Assembly: GCA_945957225.1 (NCBI GenBank)
Contig: CAMFKK010000120.1
Span: 1 to 7,175, forward strand
Source of the DNA: an uncultured Sphingobacteriia bacterium
GTDB lineage: Bacteria; Bacteroidota; Bacteroidia; Chitinophagales; Chitinophagaceae
DNA: 7,175 nt
Direction: 5' to 3'
Numbering within the stretch: the stretch's first letter is position 1; each line of letters begins with the position of its first letter. Below are positions 1-6,537 of the stretch, in pieces. A model generated the notes under the pieces. That model was not told the origin of the DNA. It searched no databases and worked only from the letters and a program-made list of their open reading frames with translations. Both the position numbers and the translations under genes were made by a program.

Positions 1-47
1 GAGATAGGCTCCGGTCTCGTGGGCTCGGAGATGTGTATAAGAGACAG
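1..47 (+). other. Illumina Nextera adapter left at the contig end (artefact)
   Basis: These bases are library-construction sequence, not genome. Bases 1-5 (GAGAT) match the end of the Illumina P7 oligo. Bases 6-13 (AGGCTCCG) sit where the i7 index belongs, and from memory they match Nextera XT index N720. Bases 14-28 are the first part of the read-2 transposase primer, and bases 29-47 are the 19-base Tn5 mosaic end, finishing in GAGACAG. The order P7, index, primer, mosaic end, insert is that of a finished Nextera library molecule, so genuine sequence begins at base 48. The mosaic end here should not be read as a Tn5 or IS50 insertion, because the primer and index beside it exist only in synthetic libraries. 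Confidence 0.98.
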
Positions 48-759
48 CTCCAGTATACTCATCAATACCCTCAATTATAAAGTCAAGCGTCTTTGATACA
101 GACAAATAAGTAATCATGGAATAAAGGGCAATTTCAATGCTTAAAAAATAAGCTGCAGCTGAAAAGATAAATACGTTGATGATAATAATGATATCGCCAA
201 TGGTTGTTCCAAATTTTCTACTCAAATAAATGGCTAGTACTTCTGTTCCGTCAATAACCGCCCCACCTCTAACTGAAAACCCAATTCCTGCACCTAGAAA
301 AATGCCCCCAAAAACCGCCACTAATAATTTGTCATTGGTAATATGGGGAAAATTGACCAAGGCCAAACAAATTGATAGCCCCAAAATGGCAAGTCCAGTT
401 TTTATGGCAAATTGTTTACCAATTACCATATAGCCAAGGATCATAAAGGGAATATTAATCCCTATAATTAATTGGTATAATGGAATCTTGGAAAGAGCAG
501 AAACCAAAAGAGAAATACCGGTTGCCCCACCATCAATAAAATTATTAATGATCAAAAAACCCTTTAATCCAAAAGCTGCTGAGAAAATTCCCGTTAAAAT
601 ATATAAGGCGTCCTGAAATAAGTGTTTTACAGATACCAAATAAGCTCTATAGCTCTTGGCAAACGCATAACTGGTCATGTTGCCATCACCTGTTTCTTTG
701 CGTAATTTATTTTTGATACTGGATTGAATTACCAGCCTAGCCCAAAAGCTCCTCATCAT
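48..759 (-). CDS. YitT family (DUF161/DUF2179) membrane protein, C terminus cut off at contig end
   Basis: A reverse-strand frame starts at ATG 759-757 (a second ATG follows directly) and stays open into the adapter, giving 237 genuine residues. It is an integral inner-membrane protein of the YitT family, whose transport or regulatory role is not firmly established. After a basic N terminus of about 45 residues come about five hydrophobic segments (roughly residues 50-72, 80-113, 120-137, 145-162 and 187-215). Glycine-rich family motifs are visible: GGATGIS at 77-83 and RGGAVIDGTEVLA at 164-176. The last residues (IIEGIDEYTG, 228-237) match the beginning of the C-terminal DUF2179 domain, so roughly 50 residues are missing. 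A later start at residue 28 (MTSYAF) is possible. The gene diverges from the PL22-like gene. The family call is from recalled motifs and is fairly secure. Confidence 0.85.
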
Positions 760-863
760 GGCCTAAAGTTAAAACAAAGAGTCATAAGAACTATCAGGTT
801 GCCACAGGATGGCCAACTGATTAAAAGTACTAGTTTCAGAGACGATTGCACTAAATACACGCC
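760..863. promoter_or_regulatory. Divergent intergenic spacer, presumed to hold two promoters
   Basis: This 104-base spacer separates the starts of the YitT gene (minus) and the PL22-like gene (plus), so promoters for both should lie here. I looked for the Bacteroidota -7 element TAnnTTTG with an upstream TTG and found no good match on either strand. The nearest is TAGTTTCA at 831-838, with two mismatches and no well-spaced -33 element. Neither start has a Shine-Dalgarno sequence, which is normal for this phylum. The assignment rests on gene arrangement only. Confidence 0.35.
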
Positions 864-2111
864 ATGAAATCAATATTTACCCTCTTATTATTCCTAAGCT
901 TGATGCTGAATGTACAATCCCAAGAAATCTTGGAAACCGGTGGCAAAAAAATGCCTACTAGCTGGATAGATAAAGACACCAAACACCGGATTGTCAAACT
1001 TTCGGCAAGTTTAGAAGGAAATTCGCAGAGCTTTTATTTTCATAACTATCCCTTCTTGGCTAATGAAATGGTCTTTTATAATAGTAGTAAACAAAAAGCG
1101 GAGGACGTGACCGATATGAAGCACGTGGAAGCTGCTCAACTGAATTTAAATAACAAACAATTGTATACAGTAGACTTGGCAAGTCTTACAACCAAGCGCA
1201 TCACCAATGAGAGAACTGCCATGAATGGAGAAGTAGTTTGTGATCAAACCAAAACAGTTTTTTATCAAATCAAGGATTCGGTATTTGCACTTAAACAGGG
1301 TGTATCCAAACCAAAATTGGTTTTTGTTTTCCCGGCAGATTTTAAGTCTGGTATTTCTGCCGTTAATGTGAATGGAACCTTACTTTCAGGGTCTTTTGCT
1401 ACAGAAGCTGAAAAAGAAATTCTAAAAAACAATCCCAATAAAGGCAGCTTTTTTAATTTGATTTACGAAGCCAAGCTCCCAAAAACACTTTTTACCATAG
1501 AAGTTGCAACGGGTAAATTGAATAAGATTTTTACTGATAGCGCATGGCTCAACCATGTTCAGTTTTCAACTACCAATCCCAACCTATTGATGTTTTGCCA
1601 CGAAGGACCTTGGCATAAAGTAAATAGGGTTTGGACCATTGATGTAGTTACAAAAGCCATTACCCAAATCCATCATAGAACCATGGACATGGAAATCTGG
1701 GGACACGAATGGTTTGGGAAAAGTGGAAAGCATATTTACTTTGACTTACAACAGCCACGTGGTAAGGAATTCTTTGTAGGAAAATATGAAGTTGCTACAG
1801 GTAAGGAATCAAAATATCGCTTACAGCGCAATGAATGGAGTGTTCACTATACTAGCAACGCAACTGAAACCTTGTTTGCAGGAGATGGTGGAGATCCTGG
1901 TGCAGTAGCCAAAGCCCCAGACGGGCAATGGATTTATTTATTTACGCCCAATGGGGATCATTTTGACGCAGAAAAACTGGTGAACATGAAAAAGCACCAA
2001 TATAAATTGGAACCCAATGTGCATTTTAGCCCTGATGGGAAATGGATTATTTTCCGCGCCAATTTTGAAGGTGAATCACAGGTATATGCGGTTGAGATTA
2101 AGAAGTCCTAA
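864..2111 (+). CDS. Exported oligogalacturonate lyase-like beta-propeller (PL22 family)
   Basis: The 415-residue product resembles oligogalacturonate lyases (polysaccharide lyase family 22), which cleave short pectin fragments by beta-elimination to give 4-deoxy-L-threo-5-hexosulose uronate. Residues 1-20 form a signal peptide with likely cleavage after VQSQ, so it should be exported; the characterised enterobacterial enzymes are cytoplasmic. The rest reads as a WD40/TolB-like propeller. Family landmarks are YFHNYPF (58-64), LLMFCHEGPWHKVNRVWTID (241-260), MEIWGHEWF (276-284), DLQQPRG (294-300), NEWSVHY (323-329), GDGGDPG (340-346) and EPNVHFSPDGKWIIFRAN (383-400). H281 and H328 are plausible metal ligands. 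By my recollection of the Yersinia enzyme (a Gln and three His bind Mn), the Gln position here is Asn323 and one His is Ser326; this alignment is uncertain. Length fits the family. No SusC/SusD or other pectin genes are nearby, so the substrate is unproven. It could be a propeller paralogue with another activity. Confidence 0.82.
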   Translation: MKSIFTLLLFLSLMLNVQSQEILETGGKKMPTSWIDKDTKHRIVKLSASLEGNSQSFYFHNYPFLANEMVFYNSSKQKAEDVTDMKHVEAAQLNLNNKQLYTVDLASLTTKRITNERTAMNGEVVCDQTKTVFYQIKDSVFALKQGVSKPKLVFVFPADFKSGISAVNVNGTLLSGSFATEAEKEILKNNPNKGSFFNLIYEAKLPKTLFTIEVATGKLNKIFTDSAWLNHVQFSTTNPNLLMFCHEGPWHKVNRVWTIDVVTKAITQIHHRTMDMEIWGHEWFGKSGKHIYFDLQQPRGKEFFVGKYEVATGKESKYRLQRNEWSVHYTSNATETLFAGDGGDPGAVAKAPDGQWIYLFTPNGDHFDAEKLVNMKKHQYKLEPNVHFSPDGKWIIFRANFEGESQVYAVEIKKS

Positions 2112-2131
2112 ATTAGTGACCCAAATAATTT

Positions 2132-2152
2132 TGATTAGATTCATGCTAATCA
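2132..2152. terminator. Weak hairpin between convergent genes, possible terminator
   Basis: A perfect 7-base inverted repeat, TGATTAG and CTAATCA, flanks a 7-base loop between the convergent PL22-like gene and the broken minus-strand gene, and it covers the latter's TAG stop. The stem is AT-rich. There is no T-tract on the plus-strand side; on the minus-strand side only AAATTATTT follows. It may be a weak bidirectional terminator, judged by position more than strength. Confidence 0.3.
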
Positions 2153-3038
2153 CAACTTGGGAAGCCCAGTTTTTCCAATGTTTGTAAATCACGCAAATAT
2201 CCTTTTGTGCCGTTGATGGAAACCAAAATGGATATTTGGTTGTCATTAGATTGGGCCTTAAGAAATTTTATCAGCGTATTGGATTTGAGAATCAATTTTT
2301 TACTGGCACTGTTGTCAAATGGCTTTTCAAAAAGAGTAATACTAGTTGTGTTCTTTAATTGGACTTGATTTTTTGGGCCTGCATAGACGGGAATTGAATC
2401 AGGCATTGCAACAGTATTTGTAAATGAACCATCTAGGCTAATTGGAAAAAATTTCCAATCTCAAATCCACATTGTCCCGTAAAATTTTTTGTTTCAATGA
2501 TCCAAATACAATTTTGGCAACTGTCAGAAGGTTGAATAATATTTCCCTCCTTTGTAATGCGATGAACTTTTAAAAAGCCAGTTTTTCCAAAATCACCAGA
2601 GAGTGACAAAGAAGGGACTATTGGCATCAAATTACCCTGTTTCTCTAAAACATACAAATCCAAACTCCCTTGATCTGAGGCAACTGTTGGATAATTTTCT
2701 TCCTGAATGGCTAATACATTTCCAATACCCGGTAATTTTTGAGAAAACGCAAAATAATTGGTCTTTTCTTCAAGATTAAAAGCCCCATGTCTGTAGAATA
2801 AGACCTTATTCTTTGCATCTTTAATTATCAGGGAAGTATCCGTTGTCTCTCAATCCTTGCATGGGGTTTGACCCTTTTGGCTACAACTAATAATTTCTGC
2901 CTTTAAAACAGTTTTTTGAGGAATAGAGACTAATATACTGTCTATTCTTTTCTTAGAAATGGTTAGTTTCTCTTTATTTACATGAGCAAAAAGAACATTG
3001 TTGCAAATGACTAGTAATAAAAGTAAAAGCTGTTTCAT
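2146..3038 (-). pseudogene. Exported protein of unknown function, broken by an in-frame TGA and a frame change
   Basis: The start is ATG 3038-3036, overlapping the stop of the gene before it (TAATG). MKQLLLLLLVICNNVLFA forms a signal peptide, so the product would be exported. The frame hits TGA at 2852-2850 after about 62 residues (ending TPCKD) but continues open to TAG 2435-2433 without any ATG or GTG restart; the first alternative start codons are CTG at 2831 and TTG at 2663. Near 2446-2454 coding shifts to the -1 frame, joining GFEIGNFF to PISLDGSFTNTVAMPDSIPVY and ending in GFPSCD at 2146. With both lesions repaired it would be about 297 residues. The middle has a CQNC pair; the tail (ITLFEKP to GYLRDL) is vaguely SH3-like, which is inference. 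I do not recognise the family. It is the last gene of the minus-strand run. Decay, consensus error or recoding could each explain it. Confidence 0.7.
2445..2454 (-). other. A AAT TTT slippery heptamer at the frame change
   Basis: Read on the minus strand the zero frame is GGA AAT TTT TTC CAA TTA GCC TAG. The heptamer A AAT TTT fits the X XXY YYZ rule for -1 ribosomal frameshifting and is correctly phased. A slip of -1 here reads TTT CCA ATT AGC CTA and enters the downstream open frame that runs to 2146. A single T lost from a run of seven would give the same picture. I could not find an obvious strong stimulatory hairpin just downstream. Confidence 0.4.
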
Positions 3039-3523
3039 TAGTGCAAACTTACTACTCTTGATAGTTTCCATTCATTGTTTTTGTTTTCCCAAATAATCAT
3101 AAACCTTGCCATATGTGATGGGGCATTGGGTTCTTGTTTATTGTGAAAACAATGAAAGCCAAATTCAACCGCACCAAAACCAGGAATGCCATAGACTTCA
3201 ATACTGCCCTTTTGTAATTCTCTGGTTACTTTGCCGCAAACATTTACACGCGTGGATTCAACAATATCTTTTTTCACGGAAGAGAGTCCTCCACGGTCAT
3301 GATAGAATTCAATATTGTCAGCATACATGCTGGCGTATTTTTCCAGTTTTAGGTTACAGTTATTATAAGCATCAAAAAAGATACTATCCATGGCCACAAT
3401 AGTTTTATAGAGCGATGGATCATCTGGCTTATAATTGATGGGTTTATCTTGGGCAAAACAATGATTCCCTGCAAGTAGCAAGAATACTATTGCAAGCAGT
3501 AGATACTGAATCTGTTTTTTCAT
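3038..3523 (-). CDS. Exported NTF2-like protein (DUF4440/SnoaL-like)
   Basis: The 161-residue product begins at ATG 3523-3521. The longer frame would begin at GTG 3541 inside the DUF1801 gene's end, whereas this ATG lies 11 bases after that stop and opens directly onto a signal peptide (MKKQIQYLLLAIVFLLLAG, cleavage near CFAQ, residues 22-25). The mature part has the cone-like NTF2 fold pattern of DUF4440: an initial helix with FFDAYNNCNLKLEKY (49-63), the EFYHDRGGL strand-turn (72-80), a CGK segment (96-98), the IPGFGAVEFG strand (113-122), and the closing strands IIWENKNNEWKLSRVVSLH (143-161). Such proteins range from small-molecule binders to isomerase-like enzymes, and this one's ligand cannot be told. 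Its stop overlaps the next gene's start by one base, suggesting translational coupling to the broken exported protein. Confidence 0.8.
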   Translation of the reverse strand: MKKQIQYLLLAIVFLLLAGNHCFAQDKPINYKPDDPSLYKTIVAMDSIFFDAYNNCNLKLEKYASMYADNIEFYHDRGGLSSVKKDIVESTRVNVCGKVTRELQKGSIEVYGIPGFGAVEFGFHCFHNKQEPNAPSHMARFMIIWENKNNEWKLSRVVSLH

Positions 3524-3534
3524 TGGTTGAATGT

Positions 3535-3960
3535 TTAACACTTATGTTCTTTCTTGCGCTGGGCAATGGAATTTTTGATAATGGTCAATAGTGTTTTTTG
3601 ATCCACATCAGCCAATTTGGCTATATGCAAACAACCACCACTCTTCTTGTGCTTACCCAATTTGGCTTCAAGTTCAGCCTGCTTGTCATAATCAGAACCA
3701 ATATAAAATGTAATGGAACTTGCTCTGGATGCCAAGCCCACCAAAGGTGCATCACCTTCGCGGCCACTTTCATATACATAATGATAACTGCCAAAACCCA
3801 CAATAGATGGACCCCACATTTTGGGTTCAAACTTTGTTTCTTTGGCTATTAAGGCTATGATGGTGCTACAATCTTTTCTTTTAGCCTCATCCTTGATGGT
3901 TGTAAGAAAACTTTCAACACTAGCATCCGTTTCAACTGTTTTGTTTTTTGCTTTTGCCAT
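3535..3960 (-). CDS. DUF1801 family protein
   Basis: This 141-residue soluble protein, without a signal peptide, fits the DUF1801 (YdhG-like) family, a small alpha/beta fold with no agreed biochemical role. Visible landmarks are a helical N-terminal half with SVESFLTTIKDEAKRKDC (14-31), the conserved MWGPSIVGFGSYHYVYESG (48-66), the strand SSITFYIG (81-88), and LGKHKKSGGCLHIAKLADVD (101-120), whose lysine-rich loop and glycine pair are typical of the family. The N terminus (MAKAKNKTVE) is lysine-rich and probably disordered. It starts 21 bases after the sugar dehydrogenase stop and is followed closely by the NTF2-like gene, so it probably shares their transcript. Cytoplasmic placement between genes for exported proteins gives no clear hint of a joint function. 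Confidence 0.85.
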   Translation of the reverse strand: MAKAKNKTVETDASVESFLTTIKDEAKRKDCSTIIALIAKETKFEPKMWGPSIVGFGSYHYVYESGREGDAPLVGLASRASSITFYIGSDYDKQAELEAKLGKHKKSGGCLHIAKLADVDQKTLLTIIKNSIAQRKKEHKC

Positions 3961-3981
3961 GATTTGAGTTTTGGTAATAAT

Positions 3982-5394
3982 TTATTTTGCATAGAGACTA
4001 TCAATAGCCTTCTCTGGTGTTTTAATATAAGCCCTTGACTTTCTTTTCTCCATAGCCGCTAACTGAGCTTCTCCAAATTTGCTGGGGTCTCCTGTAAAAG
4101 AGATTTTCCAAATTCTGCCTTTCTTGGATTCAGAGATATACAAAGAACCATCGGGTCCTTCTGACAATCCCATGGGTCTGAATCTGGCTTCCTCCATTTT
4201 TCTGATCACATCAGTTCCTGCAAAACCATCTGCAAAGACTTCTAATTTGTCTGTGGGTTTTCCATTTTCAAATGGTATGAAGGCAACTATATAGCCGCCT
4301 TGTGAATAAGAGACCCGATTGGTTGATCCATGAAAAGCAACAAATGCACCATTTTTATATCGTGCAGGAAATTGACTGCCTTTATAAAATAATAAATCAT
4401 TGGGTGCCCAATGTGCCGGTAAACCCATAATGGGATTGGCATAGCCAGTTGCTATTTTTTTACCATCGCCCTCATATTCCGGGGCTTTCATTCTTTTCTT
4501 TTTGAAAGGGTCATAGTAAGTATAAGGCCAACCATAATTCTCACCCTGCTTTATCTTCATAAATTCTTCCGCAGGCAGTACGGCATTATCCCAGTTGCTA
4601 TAAAATTGCGGTGCATGTTCGTGCAAATAATCTCTCCCATGTTGAATGGCATAGAGGTTATTATCTTTTTCATTCCAACTAATGGCTACCACACTTCTAA
4701 TACCAGTGGCAAATAATTTTCCATCTGCCTGGGTTTGGTTGTTTTTTGCTTCATCAAATTTCCAAATCCCTGCCTGTGTCATTAATTCCAAACAAGGAAA
4801 ATGACCTTTCACTCCTGCTGGATTATCTCCTGTTCCTGAATCCCAATCTTCACAAGTGTTGGTTGGGGCACTAAAAGTCACATACATGCCGCCCTTATTG
4901 TCAAAGGCCAAGGATTTAGCATTATGCCATTGAATGGGGTGTTGGTCAATGACTATAACTTCTGGTTTGCCATCAGGTACTAATTTCCCAGGCGTTAATT
5001 TTTGTCTGTAAACCACCTGTTCTGAACTAAAATAGAGATAACCATTATGAATCCTCATTTCTGTTGCAAAACTGCCATCATTGGGATAGTCACCAAATGC
5101 TTGAAATAGGTCCATTTTACCGTCTCTATTGGTATCGCGCATAGCCATATTGCCTGGCTCTGAATTGGTGATTCTGAGTTTCATGTAAATATCTCCATTG
5201 TCATTTACCGCAAAATGTCTGGTTAAACCAACACTATCTGCAACCACCATGGCTGAAAATCCGTCCGGTATAAATAAACCTCCATTGGGCTCTTCTTTGA
5301 CAATGGGTTTGCTTTGTTCAACTTGCTCTGGGGCATTTTGACAATTGCTAAAACAAATTAGACTCAATAAAACCCAAAAAGAAGTTATCCGCAT
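3982..5394 (-). CDS. PQQ-type sugar (glucose/sorbosone) dehydrogenase, probable lipoprotein
   Basis: The 470-residue product fits the soluble PQQ glucose/sorbosone dehydrogenase family, six-bladed propellers that oxidise aldoses with pyrroloquinoline quinone. The leader MRITSFWVLLSLICFSNC suggests lipidation at Cys18, although FSNC is a loose lipobox; the next 20 residues look like a linker. WHN at 156-158 matches the catalytic His-Asn of soluble GDH, so His157 is the likely base. Arg233 (GIRS) matches a PQQ-contact Arg, but the usual Asn after it is Ser. NYGWP (286-290), FYKGSQFPARYKNGAFVAFHGS (336-357) and ARFRPMG (403-409, with Arg404/Arg406) are family motifs. Residues 87-95 (DTNRDGKMD) form a dockerin/EF-hand-like calcium loop. 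There is no CxxCH haem site, so a separate acceptor is needed. No PQQ biosynthesis genes are in the window. The substrate is unknown, and L-sorbosone-like or other aldehydes are possible. Confidence 0.85.
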   Translation of the reverse strand: MRITSFWVLLSLICFSNCQNAPEQVEQSKPIVKEEPNGGLFIPDGFSAMVVADSVGLTRHFAVNDNGDIYMKLRITNSEPGNMAMRDTNRDGKMDLFQAFGDYPNDGSFATEMRIHNGYLYFSSEQVVYRQKLTPGKLVPDGKPEVIVIDQHPIQWHNAKSLAFDNKGGMYVTFSAPTNTCEDWDSGTGDNPAGVKGHFPCLELMTQAGIWKFDEAKNNQTQADGKLFATGIRSVVAISWNEKDNNLYAIQHGRDYLHEHAPQFYSNWDNAVLPAEEFMKIKQGENYGWPYTYYDPFKKKRMKAPEYEGDGKKIATGYANPIMGLPAHWAPNDLLFYKGSQFPARYKNGAFVAFHGSTNRVSYSQGGYIVAFIPFENGKPTDKLEVFADGFAGTDVIRKMEEARFRPMGLSEGPDGSLYISESKKGRIWKISFTGDPSKFGEAQLAAMEKRKSRAYIKTPEKAIDSLYAK

Positions 5395-5424
5395 GACTTG
5401 TTAATTCTATACCGGTAAATTAAT

Positions 5425-5450
5425 AAAAGCTTAGGAGATTAGCTGCTTTT
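5425..5450. terminator. Possible weak hairpin after the DUF4386 gene
   Basis: AAAAGC at 5425-5430 pairs with GCTTTT at 5445-5450 around a 14-base loop and spans the TAA stop of the DUF4386 gene. On the minus strand it is followed only by ATTAATTT, a poor T-tract. It could slightly attenuate transcription into the sugar dehydrogenase gene, but it is too weak to be sure of. Confidence 0.2.
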
Positions 5451-6146
5451 TTCCAATTTTACACCCTTGATCAACAACCACAAACAAAGCGATAATTCAC
5501 TCAATAGAATCAATGGCATCACTACAGGAAAAACTTGACCAGAAAATTTTGGAACTAATAATAAAGTAAAACTGTTGATCAGATAACAAATACCCGCCAA
5601 TCCAATAAGCCATCCAAGGAATTTGGGTAGAAAGCTTGATTGAATAATCAAATAACAGTCTAGTAAACAAGCAAAGCCAAAAAAGATCAGACCAATCCCA
5701 AATCCATAGTCATGGGCTTGAATAGACAAAAAGGCCATTTCTTGTAATTGAGGAAGACTAAATGAATGCAACTTGTCTGCATGTTCTAAATACAGTAGGG
5801 GCATCACTAAGTTCAGTTTATTGGCAATTAATACGGCAGTCTGCATTAGTCCAAAAAACAAAGACAATCTAGCCAATGGGCGATTGACAACTCGGAACAA
5901 TTGAAAATAAGCAATGCTCAAAAAGAGATCGCAAACATGCATGATCAAATCACCAGCAATACCAATTCTCCATAGAAATGAATGGGTCAATAAATTGTTG
6001 GCTGTGCTAGTAGGGTCATTGGCTACTATAATTTTGTTTCTAATCAATAGTTCGCCCGCCGCACCGGCTACTATGATAATCAAATAGGATAGCCCGCCAA
6101 TTCTTGCCCATATATTTGGACTAATCTCATTTTTTGAAACTGTCAT
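5439..6146 (-). CDS. DUF4386 family multi-pass membrane protein
   Basis: This is a strongly hydrophobic protein matching DUF4386, a family of unknown function found in many bacteria. I prefer the start at ATG 6146-6144 (MTVSKNEISPNIWARIGGLSYL, 235 residues), because family members usually begin just before the A-R-I/x-G-L-Y-L motif. An upstream in-frame ATG at 6188 would add 14 residues (249 in all), and neither has a clear ribosome site. Counting from the upstream start, six transmembrane stretches are likely: about 31-49, 72-98, 105-127, 160-182, 188-210 and 218-241. The conserved loop RNKIIVANDPTSTANNLLTH (50-69) and RIGIAGDLIMHVCD (74-87) after the first helix are the clearest family marks. 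It lies 64 bases after the small upstream gene and 44 before the sugar dehydrogenase. Role and partner are unknown. Confidence 0.85.
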   Translation of the reverse strand: MTVSKNEISPNIWARIGGLSYLIIIVAGAAGELLIRNKIIVANDPTSTANNLLTHSFLWRIGIAGDLIMHVCDLFLSIAYFQLFRVVNRPLARLSLFFGLMQTAVLIANKLNLVMPLLYLEHADKLHSFSLPQLQEMAFLSIQAHDYGFGIGLIFFGFACLLDCYLIIQSSFLPKFLGWLIGLAGICYLINSFTLLLVPKFSGQVFPVVMPLILLSELSLCLWLLIKGVKLEKSS

Positions 6147-6235
6147 GACTGTTATTTTGGTCAATACAAGTTCTAAAAAATTACCCATTAAATTTCTAAA
6201 TTGTTCTAAACGGAATTTTCAGTGTTCAAGCGGTT

Positions 6236-6262
6236 GCAAAAATCAGGACTGGTTATGCCAGT
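6236..6262 (-). terminator. Candidate intrinsic terminator after the DUF6958-like gene
   Basis: On the minus strand ACTGG and CCAGT (6262-6258 and 6252-6248) form a 5-base GC-containing stem with loop CATAA. After five bases a run of five Ts follows (6241-6237). The TAA stop of the small gene lies in the loop region. The stem is short, but this is the best terminator shape in the minus-strand run, and it precedes the longest gap (64 bases) there, which suggests a transcript boundary. Confidence 0.35.
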
Positions 6263-6537
6263 TTCAGCCTATATTTTTCAGGCTTGCTGTCAAAACGTTC
6301 AATAATACCCCTTGCCTCTAAGTCTAATTTTACGGTTTCTCCATACCATTGGACACCACCAATAAAACTATCCTTTACCCTTTGATACAAAAGTTCCATG
6401 AGCTCTGTATGTGTGGGTTGTGAATTTTGAAGAATAGCTATGAGATGGTCTTTAATGGTTTGGTATTTGTCTAATGCTATCTTTTTGTTGATCTTACCGG
6501 CTACAGGATGAAGGGTTTGAATTTGTTCGGGCTTCAT
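6253..6537 (-). CDS. Small DUF6958-like protein
   Basis: This 94-residue soluble protein resembles a small family I recall as DUF6958, recognised by LHPVAGK near the N terminus (9-15) and by WYGETVKLDLEARGIIER (64-81). The pattern of short helices ending in a turn with RFDSKPEKYRLKL (81-93) looks like a winged helix, so nucleic acid binding is conceivable, but no function is established. The start ATG overlaps the stop of the preceding gene as ATGA (6537-6534), a strong sign of translational coupling to the unrecognised gene to its right. No signal peptide or membrane segment is present. The family number is from memory; the coding call itself is secure. Confidence 0.75.
   Translation of the reverse strand: MKPEQIQTLHPVAGKINKKIALDKYQTIKDHLIAILQNSQPTHTELMELLYQRVKDSFIGGVQWYGETVKLDLEARGIIERFDSKPEKYRLKLA

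Noticed and set aside
29..47. Tn5/IS50 mosaic end suggesting a transposon insertion
   Set aside because: It is directly joined to the Nextera read-2 primer, an index and the P7 end, which occur only in sequencing libraries.
2146..2406. Independent small gene starting at ATG 2406
   Set aside because: The frame is open upstream of that ATG to the exact point where the preceding frame ends, so it reads as the tail of the broken gene rather than a gene of its own.
2850..2852. TGA read as selenocysteine or as a reassigned sense codon
   Set aside because: No SECIS-like structure or selenoprotein family is evident, and TGA serves as the natural stop of the gene ending at 6534, so a changed code is unlikely.
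3523..3541. GTG start at 3541 for the NTF2-like gene
   Set aside because: The ATG at 3523 opens directly onto a standard signal peptide and avoids overlap with the DUF1801 gene, so the extra six residues are unlikely.
3106..3852. Open frames on the plus strand across the NTF2-like and DUF1801 genes
   Set aside because: They lie opposite well-supported genes, and their translations are of odd composition (rich in His, Cys and Tyr) without recognisable domains.
5401..5423. TTAATT and AATTAA arms around the palindrome TACCGGTA as an operator
   Set aside because: The arms are not symmetric about the palindrome, and short AT-rich repeats are expected by chance in this DNA.
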